A stretch of DNA of 12,655 nucleotides, from contig JAITJB010000308.1 of the NCBI GenBank assembly GCA_031279155.1, positions 1-12,655 of the forward strand, read 5' to 3'. The translations under genes were made by a program, and so were the position numbers. Of the stretch, positions 7,185 through 12,655 are shown piece by piece. The stretch is from Deltaproteobacteria bacterium (GTDB lineage Bacteria; Desulfobacterota; Desulfarculia; Adiutricales; Adiutricaceae). The notes beneath the pieces were generated by a model. It was not told the DNA's origin. It saw only the letters and a program-made list of their open reading frames with translations, and did no database searches. The number at the start of each line of letters is the position of its first letter. The first letter of the stretch is position 1.

Positions 7185-7213
7185 ATTTTTCTTCAAATCT
7201 CAAATAAAGTCAA
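7185..7213 (-). promoter_or_regulatory. Candidate sigma70 promoter for the duplicated-domain/hydS/phosphatase row
   Basis: On the - strand the -35 box TTGACT (7213-7208) matches TTGACA at 5 of 6 positions. After exactly 17 bp comes AAAAAT (7190-7185), which matches TATAAT at 4 of 6. The predicted start is near 7178, giving a leader of about 140 nt. This is the best promoter-like pair I found in the 450-bp gap. Confidence 0.45.
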
Positions 7214-7447
7214 GGGCTTTTGCAAAATTTATTGGGAGCTTTGGGCCTTGTCGGGTAGCTTAAGACTTAGGATTTTGGCGGCGATAGGTGATTTTAGGCG
7301 GCTTTCGGCTTGGTTGGAGGTTTTTGGCCGCCCCATTACCAGATAGAAGTTCCAGATATTAGTCCAAGAATAAGTCCTAGGGTTCGGTCCTAGGGGCTGT
7401 CCCCGGGTTTTGGTTCTGGTTATGGGGCGGAGAGCGTTAGGTAAGAC
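7214..7447. other. Non-coding stretch between the M16 gene and the hydS-row promoter
   Basis: No coding frame with family character is visible on either strand. The only clear structure is a direct repeat of GTCCTAGGG at 7374-7382 and 7387-7395 (period 13, each with a CCTAGG palindrome), followed at 7393-7404 by GGGG-CTGT-CCCC. I cannot assign a function; a small RNA or an operator site would be possible. Confidence 0.3.
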
Positions 7448-7490
7448 GCCTTAAAAAAGAGGCCTTTCTAACCGGGAGGTTTTTTAAGGC
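7448..7490 (-). terminator. Perfect 11-bp inverted repeat overlapping the M16 stop codon
   Basis: GCCTTAAAAAA at 7448-7458 and TTTTTTAAGGC at 7480-7490 are exact reverse complements around a 21-nt centre. The M16 TAA stop (7486-7484) lies in one arm. On the - strand the centre, which has weak CCT/AGG pairing, is followed by TTTTTT, giving an A-tract/hairpin/T-tract layout seen in intrinsic terminators. The central stem is weak, so strength is uncertain. Confidence 0.4.
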
Positions 7491-10237
7491 AGGCTCGGAT
7501 CTTTTGAAAGCATTATGGCAGTTAATTTATCTACTGATTGGTCGTTTCCGATAACCGCCAAAGCGCTTTTATCCACTTTCAGGTAGCGCTCAGCTACCAT
7601 CTGAACATCTTGGGCCGTAACCTTTTCGATGTTAGCTAAGTGGGTTTGGTTAAAATTTAAATCTTGATCGGTTAGGGTTAAATCAAAGGCCTCGTTAACT
7701 AGGCTCCCAATAGTAAGCCGTCTCATGGTGTTTAAGCCAATTAGCCTACTTTTAGCCGCCTGTAAGGTGGCCTCGTCAAATTGAGTATGGCGGGTCCTTT
7801 CGATTATAGCCGTCATGGAGGTCAGAGATTCTGCGGCCTTAGTTGGGTCTGAGGCCACGTAGAAGACCATGGAGCCGGTGTTAGCCACCGGGTTGTACAT
7901 GGAAGCTACCGTATAGGCAAGGCTCTTTTGATCGCGCATCTCGGTAAAAAGAAGGCCGCCCATGCCGCTGAGGATAGCGTTTAAGACCTCTAAGGCCGCC
8001 CGATCAGGCGATTTAACGTCTGGCGCTAAAAAGCCGAGTATCAGGTGGGTCTGGTTGCGGTCTAAGACCTCGGAAATCACGATGGTTTTATCCAATGGAG
8101 TAGGCGGCGGCGGGAGGGCTACGCTCTTTTTGGATTTAGAAGAGCCTTTAAAGTCGCCAAGTTGGCTCTCTAAAGTTTTAAGGATCTGTTCTGGTACAAC
8201 ATCGCCGGCTACGATGACAATTAGGTTTTGGGGGTTAGCTAATCGCTCGTATTGGGCAATTAACGAGTTACGGTTAAGCTTTTCCACCGACTGGCGGGTA
8301 CCGTAGATGTCGGTGTTAAAGGGGTGCTGACCGTAGAGGCCTTGGCGCTCTAAATTTAAGACCCTGGACAGAAGCTGCTCTTTTATACTGTCGAGAACAC
8401 TTAAATGTTCTGTTTTTTTTATGTTTACGTCGCTTTCATTGAAGGCCGGGTTTTTTAAGATGTTGGTGAAGAGCAAAATGGCCTCAGGGTAGTTTTCAGT
8501 TAAAAACGAGGCCTGAAGGCCAGTAGCTAAGCTATCAGAAAAGCCGTTTAAGATCATACCAATATTATCTATATCCTTAGCCGTCTGGGAGGAATCGCTG
8601 CCCTTATAGGCGGCGGCCCAGACCGAAGCCATTAATTCATCAACGCCTTCCTGGCCGCTCTCTTCGGCCAATCTTCCGGCCAAAAAGCCGGCCTTGATTT
8701 CCACTAACGGTAGCGTTGGATCGCGCATGATAAGGACCAAAACGCCGTTTTTAAGCTTAAAAGATTCAAACGGCGGTCTTAGGCGAGCTTCTTTTTGGGC
8801 GAGATCGGGCTTTATGGGAATTTCTGCTGCTTGTATTAGATCGACGTTAGTTATGTCGTTGTAGCCGCCTGGTAAGACCAAGGTTATGGTCATAGCCTGA
8901 GGGATAAAAAGAGTGCGAGCTAATTCGGCCAGATCCTGCGCTCTTAATTTGGACCACAAGGGGATTACGGCGTCACGCAGGCGGTAGTCGCCTTCATTAA
9001 TCTCGTAAGTTGTCATGATGATGCCCTGACTCCAGGGTTCCTGCTGACTCATGACAAAAGATCTTTTGGTTAGGGTTTTGGCTTTATTAAACTCAAAGTC
9101 ATCCGGCGGGTTAGTGATAATCCCGGCTAGCTCAGCCATCACGGCCTTTAAGGCTGGTAAGACCTTTTCGGGCTCGGTTTCAAATTCCACGGTCAAATAG
9201 CCGGCCAACTTCTGACTAAGGGAGCCGGCGCCAATGGAGGAAACTAGGCCAAGGCGGTTTTGGATGTTTTCCTCAAGCCTACCTGAGCGGCCGGAACTGA
9301 GGATAGAGGCCAGCATTTCAACTACAGGGTTAATGGTGTTACCAGCGGCAGGCGTGCGGAAACCCACGATAAGCTTGGCCATTAAGGCGTCGTCATTGTG
9401 GATTATTTTAACCCAGGGTTCGTATTGGAGAGGCACGGGCGCGTAAGGCGGGATGATTTTTGGGCCAGGGTTAACTAAAGAATCAAAGTACTTGTGGACT
9501 AAGGCCTTGACTGTCTCAGGGTTAAAGCCGCCTGAGACGACCAAGACGCAATTGTCAGGACGGTAAAATTTATGGTGAAAGGCTTTGGCCACCTCAAGGG
9601 AGGCGTTTTTGACGGAATCGGGGTTACCAGAAACGCTATGATTGTAGGGATGCTCGCCGGGGAAGCCGGTACTAAAGAAGGTTTCGTTTAAGATCCTATC
9701 AGGGTTATCTAAACCCATTTTGATCTCTTCGACCACTACCTCTTTTTCCTTAAAGTATTCATCCGGATCGTAGGCCGGGAAGAAGACCATGTCGGCTAAG
9801 AGATCTAAGGTCAATTCTATTTTATCGGCTGGCATGGTGATCATGTAGCCGGTTTGGTCGTATTCGGTAAAGGCGTTGGTGTTGCCGCCATTGGCCTCAA
9901 TGGTGCTTGAGATCTCGCCGACCTTTCTTTTACTGGTGCCCTTAAAAGCCATGTGCTCCATTAAATGGGCCAAGCCGTGCTCCTGGGGGTTTGATTCCGA
10001 GGCTGAGCCGGCTTTAACGAAGATGGAGGCGAAGATTACCGGTTGCCCGTCTTGGGGCGCCAAGAGCACCTTAAGGCCGTTATCTAAGACTAGCCGCTCT
10101 TCGACAGACCCTGAAGCCGGGGCCGACATGAGAGCTACGATGATGGCCGTGAAAAATATCATGGAAAAAACCATGATAAATGAAACTGATGAGAGCGATC
10201 TAGCAATATTTGCTACATTATTAATAAAAAATCTCAT
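7484..10237 (-). CDS. Exported two-lobed M16-family zinc metallopeptidase (pitrilysin/PqqL-like)
   Basis: This is a zinc peptidase of the insulinase/pitrilysin superfamily, expected to degrade peptides or unfolded segments outside the cytoplasm. The N-terminus has a hydrophobic stretch (about 20-37) ending APASGS, consistent with a signal peptide or anchor. The N-terminal lobe has the inverted zinc motif HLMEH (H91, E94, H95) and a probable third ligand E171 in VVVEEI, 76 residues on, as in the family. The second lobe begins near 488. At the equivalent place it reads GVDELMAS, so it lacks the zinc residues, which is normal for the inactive half. It keeps the conserved Arg/Tyr pair (R768, Y775 in MRDQKSLAY). 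At 917 aa it resembles other fused M16 proteins. AAGGAG lies 4 nt before the ATG. It follows the cysteine desulfurase gene by 41 nt and is probably co-transcribed, without an obvious functional link. The substrate is unknown. Confidence 0.9.
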   Translation of the reverse strand: MRFFINNVANIARSLSSVSFIMVFSMIFFTAIIVALMSAPASGSVEERLVLDNGLKVLLAPQDGQPVIFASIFVKAGSASESNPQEHGLAHLMEHMAFKGTSKRKVGEISSTIEANGGNTNAFTEYDQTGYMITMPADKIELTLDLLADMVFFPAYDPDEYFKEKEVVVEEIKMGLDNPDRILNETFFSTGFPGEHPYNHSVSGNPDSVKNASLEVAKAFHHKFYRPDNCVLVVSGGFNPETVKALVHKYFDSLVNPGPKIIPPYAPVPLQYEPWVKIIHNDDALMAKLIVGFRTPAAGNTINPVVEMLASILSSGRSGRLEENIQNRLGLVSSIGAGSLSQKLAGYLTVEFETEPEKVLPALKAVMAELAGIITNPPDDFEFNKAKTLTKRSFVMSQQEPWSQGIIMTTYEINEGDYRLRDAVIPLWSKLRAQDLAELARTLFIPQAMTITLVLPGGYNDITNVDLIQAAEIPIKPDLAQKEARLRPPFESFKLKNGVLVLIMRDPTLPLVEIKAGFLAGRLAEESGQEGVDELMASVWAAAYKGSDSSQTAKDIDNIGMILNGFSDSLATGLQASFLTENYPEAILLFTNILKNPAFNESDVNIKKTEHLSVLDSIKEQLLSRVLNLERQGLYGQHPFNTDIYGTRQSVEKLNRNSLIAQYERLANPQNLIVIVAGDVVPEQILKTLESQLGDFKGSSKSKKSVALPPPPTPLDKTIVISEVLDRNQTHLILGFLAPDVKSPDRAALEVLNAILSGMGGLLFTEMRDQKSLAYTVASMYNPVANTGSMVFYVASDPTKAAESLTSMTAIIERTRHTQFDEATLQAAKSRLIGLNTMRRLTIGSLVNEAFDLTLTDQDLNFNQTHLANIEKVTAQDVQMVAERYLKVDKSALAVIGNDQSVDKLTAIMLSKDPSLP

Positions 10238-10241
10238 ATAG

Positions 10242-10247
10242 CTCCTT
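10242..10247 (-). promoter_or_regulatory. Strong Shine-Dalgarno AAGGAG for the M16 peptidase
   Basis: AAGGAG on the - strand ends 4 nt before the ATG at 10237-10235. This supports that start and therefore the long N-terminal hydrophobic segment as part of the protein. Confidence 0.6.
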
Positions 10248-10278
10248 AGCTTATAATTTATGACGCTTTCGCATTAAA

Positions 10279-11427
10279 TTATCGCCTAGCTTGTTGGATT
10301 TTAGGGACCCAGAAGGCAATCCGCTGGGCTATCAACTCCACCTCTTGGAGGGTGTTAAACCTAGATAACGAAACCCTAAGGGTGTTTTGGGCTAGTTGGC
10401 CTTCAAAGCCCATGGCCGCCAGAACGTGGGAGCCCTCTTTGGAGGAGGCTGAGCAGGCCGCGCCCGATGACACGCAGATGCCATCTTCATTTAGGCGGCT
10501 GACTAAATTAGCGCCGTGGCCAATGCCCTCGAAGACAAAAGAGGCGTGCCCCGGCAGGCGATTAACCGGATCGCCGGTTAGCTCAGCCTTGGGCACGGTT
10601 AAGACCATTTCGATAAGTCTATCTCGCATTTTAGTAAGGCGCGTAAAATTTTCCTGATTGTCGCGCACAGCCTCTTGAAGGGCTACAGCCATGCCCACAG
10701 CGCCGGGGACGTTTTCCGTCCCGCTCCTAGCCCCTCGCTCCTGGCCGCCGCCTTCGATCATGGCTTTGGGGAGCTTGGGGATTTTAACAAAAAGGGCCCC
10801 CACGCCCTTGGGCCCATGAAATTTGTGGGAAGATATCGATAGCATATCGATATCTAAGGCCCGGACGTCCAAGGGCAAATGGCCTGCGGCCTGAACGGCG
10901 TCGGTGTGGAAAAGAGCCTTCTTGGCGTGAGAGATGCGGCAAAATTCTTTGAGGTTAGAAGTGGTCCCCACGACGTTATTGGCCAGCATCATGGTAACCA
11001 AGATAGTATCGTCTCGGATAATTTGGGCCAATTGCTCTGGATAAACCCGGCCCAAGCGATCAGGAGTCAGAAGGGTTACCTCATAACCCTTGATCTTTAA
11101 TTTAGCCAAAAATTCCAAGACAGCTTTGTGTTCCACGGCCGTTGAGATGATATGGCGGCCTTTAGATTGGCCCAATTCGGCGGCGCTGTAAATGGCCCAA
11201 TTGACGCTTTCGGTGCCGCCGGAGGTAAAAAATATCTCGCTGGACATAGCGCCCAAGGATTGAGCGACCTTGTTGCGAGCGCGATCGAGAGCTTTTTTGG
11301 CTTCAAGGCCGAAAGAGTGTATGGCCGAGGGGTTTCCGTATTCTCCGGAAAAAAAGGGGATCATGGCCGCCAGGGCCTTAGGTAAGACCTTGGTGGTGGC
11401 GCAGTTGTCGGCGTATATTCTATTCAT
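10279..11427 (-). CDS. Cysteine desulfurase, NifS/IscS class (PLP-dependent)
   Basis: The enzyme converts L-cysteine to alanine and passes the sulfur, as a persulfide on its own cysteine, to Fe-S cluster or thio-cofactor assembly in the cytoplasm. The family start RIYADNCATT is present. Numbered from the chosen Met, key residues are H100 (AVEHKAVL, stacks on PLP), D176 and Q179 (HTDAVQ), the PLP lysine K202 (SSHKFHGPKG) and the catalytic C325 (SSGAACSASS). These sit within four residues of the E. coli IscS numbering. The GGGQERGARSGTEN block is intact. An upstream in-frame ATG at 11499 would add 24 residues, but these do not resemble the family and have no spaced ribosome-binding site, so the start at 11427 (GGA 8 nt upstream) is preferred. 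No iscU, iscA or nifU neighbour is present, so the IscS, NifS or tRNA-thiolation role is left open. The M16 gene lies 41 nt downstream. Confidence 0.93.
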   Translation of the reverse strand: MNRIYADNCATTKVLPKALAAMIPFFSGEYGNPSAIHSFGLEAKKALDRARNKVAQSLGAMSSEIFFTSGGTESVNWAIYSAAELGQSKGRHIISTAVEHKAVLEFLAKLKIKGYEVTLLTPDRLGRVYPEQLAQIIRDDTILVTMMLANNVVGTTSNLKEFCRISHAKKALFHTDAVQAAGHLPLDVRALDIDMLSISSHKFHGPKGVGALFVKIPKLPKAMIEGGGQERGARSGTENVPGAVGMAVALQEAVRDNQENFTRLTKMRDRLIEMVLTVPKAELTGDPVNRLPGHASFVFEGIGHGANLVSRLNEDGICVSSGAACSASSKEGSHVLAAMGFEGQLAQNTLRVSLSRFNTLQEVELIAQRIAFWVPKIQQARR

Positions 11428-11778
11428 CGGTCTATCCAGCGCCTTAAAGGCGCGAGGCCGACTTAGGCAGGCTAATTGGCGATTTTGGTTAATTGGCAAT
11501 GCCCCCCATAAGGGGTGCTAGCCGCCTTAGGCCCTTATTTAAAAATACCATTAAACCGAGTTAAAAAAAACCGGGCTTGGGGAGTAAGATACTAGTTGTT
11601 TAAAAATAAAGGGAATATTTAATAGCCAAGGGGTAGGGGTAAGGCCGAAAAGCAAGGGCGTCTTTGGACCAGGCGATAAGAAATACCCAAAAAAATCTTG
11701 GGATAATTAGCCTGGCTTAAAGCTAGGTTTTAGCTTGTCGTTTTATTTGGGGATGGGCGGGGGCAGGATTTTTGGGCG
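11428..11778. other. Intergenic spacer with small inverted repeats
   Basis: This lies between the HD-GYP regulator stop and the cysteine desulfurase start and should hold the terminator of one and the promoter of the other. Visible inverted repeats are AAGCTA/TAGCTT at 11720-11725 and 11731-11736 (perfect, 5-nt loop), CCCAA/TTGGG at 11686-11690 and 11698-11702, and a GC-rich hairpin at 11501-11518 with an ATAA loop. None has a proper T tract on the - strand, and I found no convincing -35/-10 pair. No gene is seen. Confidence 0.4.
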
Positions 11779-12655
11779 CTAGTTGGGAACAGCGCTGACC
11801 TCCATACAGCGGAATTTATCGGCCACTTCGGAGAAAACCGTGACCAAGACCGGATCAAAATGGGTGCCCTTACCTTCGATGATGACCTGGACGGCCTCGT
11901 CGTGGGTTAAGGCGCGTTTGTAGGGTCGAGCTGCCGTTAGGGCTTGGTAGACGTCGTTAATGGCCATCAAGCGGCCAGGTAGCGGAATAGCTTCGCCGGC
12001 AAGGCCGGCCGGGTAACCTGAGCCGTCCCACTTTTCCTGGTGAGTTTCGGCAAAGACTTTGGCGTATTTTAAAAGGGCGTGCTCGAAGGCCCTGGCCTCA
12101 ACTTGGGAGAGGATTTTGACGCCTAATTTGGGGTGCTGTTTAACTTCCTCGTACTCATCGAAGGTCAGTTTTCCTGGTTTGGCTAGGATCTCCCCTGACA
12201 GGGCCAGTTTACCCACGTCGTGGAGCCTGGCTGACTGAAGCATGATATCGAGATCCCAATCGTTTATCTGATCTTGGTAAATACCTCTCTCCTTGAGGGC
12301 TTTAATCATGATGGCCAGGCCCTCGTGGGTGCGTTTGTTTTTGCCCACCTTGGCGTCTAAGCGGTAGTCAACCAGCTTGGAGACGGTGTTTAAGACCGTG
12401 TCATGATGCTCTAAGACCTGCTGGCTCTTTTCTTCGACTAAAGTTTGGAAATTGGTCTGGTATTCCTCGATTTTCAGGCGGTTTTGTTCCATGATCTTTT
12501 TTTGATTTTCCAATTGCAGATTGTGGAACTTAGTTGAGAGGTGGAGTTCAACGGTCTTTTGGAGGAGGCGGGGCAGGGTGGGCTTGGTCACGAAATCAAC
12601 GGCGCCCAAGGCCAGGCCTTTTTGGATGGTTTCCTCGTCGTATAGGCTGGAGAAA
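11779..12655 (-). CDS. Response regulator with HD-GYP phosphodiesterase domain (5' end beyond the window)
   Basis: This is the C-terminal part of a two-component regulator whose output domain is predicted to hydrolyse cyclic di-GMP in the cytoplasm. The frame stays open to the window edge. Its first residues, FSSLYDEETIQKGL then ALGAVDFVTKP, are the end of a receiver (REC) domain, so the phospho-acceptor aspartate lies outside. A TTG at 12609 lies inside this receiver sequence and is not a real start. A helical, coiled-coil-like linker follows, then the HD-GYP domain: RTHEG, HDVGK (H codon at 12222-12220), HPKLGVKIL, THQEKWDGSGYP (GYP codons at 12018-12010), GLAGEAIPLPGR and DVYQALTAARPYKR. 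The usual HHE reads HQE, which also occurs in other members. Active metal-binding residues otherwise look intact. The partner kinase is not in the window. Confidence 0.9.
   Translation of the reverse strand, partial: FSSLYDEETIQKGLALGAVDFVTKPTLPRLLQKTVELHLSTKFHNLQLENQKKIMEQNRLKIEEYQTNFQTLVEEKSQQVLEHHDTVLNTVSKLVDYRLDAKVGKNKRTHEGLAIMIKALKERGIYQDQINDWDLDIMLQSARLHDVGKLALSGEILAKPGKLTFDEYEEVKQHPKLGVKILSQVEARAFEHALLKYAKVFAETHQEKWDGSGYPAGLAGEAIPLPGRLMAINDVYQALTAARPYKRALTHDEAVQVIIEGKGTHFDPVLVTVFSEVADKFRCMEVSAVPN

Noticed and set aside
7261..7320. GGCGATAGGTG... on the + strand as a fluoride riboswitch
   Set aside because: Only a short superficial resemblance; the conserved pseudoknot parts are absent and no downstream gene lies on that strand.
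7143..7346. Small + strand frame of 67 codons in the 450-bp gap
   Set aside because: No ribosome-binding site before its start and no recognisable motif. It runs antisense to the candidate promoter and leader.
8590..8680. Missing HxxEH in the second M16 lobe as a disabling mutation
   Set aside because: The C-terminal lobe of fused M16 proteins is normally zinc-free; the N-terminal site is complete.
9876..10241. Open frame on the + strand opposite the M16 N-terminus
   Set aside because: It lies opposite the zinc motif and signal peptide of a well-supported gene and has no family character.
11428..11499. Upstream ATG at 11499 for the cysteine desulfurase
   Set aside because: The extra 24 residues do not resemble the family N-terminus, and the start lacks a spaced ribosome-binding site. 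Numbering from 11427 matches IscS landmarks.
12607..12609. TTG as the start of the HD-GYP protein
   Set aside because: The frame continues upstream with receiver-domain sequence to the window edge, so this is an internal leucine codon.

Overview
The window fits an anaerobic bacterium of moderate GC content. The clearest lineage clue is an [FeFe]-hydrogenase-type protein with a PAS sensor domain, together with its PP2C/SpoIIE-type phosphatase. A two-component REC/HD-GYP regulator and a large exported M16 zinc protease suit a Gram-negative anaerobe, for example a member of the Desulfobacterota, but the sequence alone does not fix the lineage.

Layout: positions 1-2624 on the + strand carry a short DUF4346-like gene, probably cut at its 5' side by the window edge, followed after 29 nt by a complete UvrD/PcrA-type DNA helicase. 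Everything after that is on the - strand. The two blocks converge on a 158-bp spacer (2625-2782) that holds a perfect 20-bp palindrome and a decaying 11-bp direct repeat. Reading the - strand in transcription order from the right edge gives: a response regulator with an HD-GYP output domain (cut by the edge); a 350-bp spacer; a NifS/IscS-class cysteine desulfurase; a two-lobed M16 metallopeptidase; a 450-bp gap; a 388-residue protein of unknown family built from two copies of one domain; the PAS-containing hydrogenase-like protein (HydS); and the SpoIIE-family phosphatase.

The most interesting block is 2783-7213. A plausible sigma70 promoter, a leader with three hairpins (one resembling an intrinsic terminator) and three co-directional genes separated by 71-74 bp look like one transcription unit. 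HydS with a PP2C phosphatase is the known arrangement of group C, putatively sensory, [FeFe] hydrogenases. The expected reading is that hydrogen or redox state sensed at the H-cluster is passed through the PAS domain to the phosphatase, which acts on an unidentified phosphoprotein. The duplicated-domain protein at the head of the unit is not something I recognise and is the best candidate here for an undescribed component. The remaining genes look like ordinary housekeeping or signalling functions: DNA repair helicase, sulfur mobilisation for Fe-S clusters, envelope proteolysis and c-di-GMP turnover. No tRNA, rRNA, insertion sequence or CRISPR array was seen.
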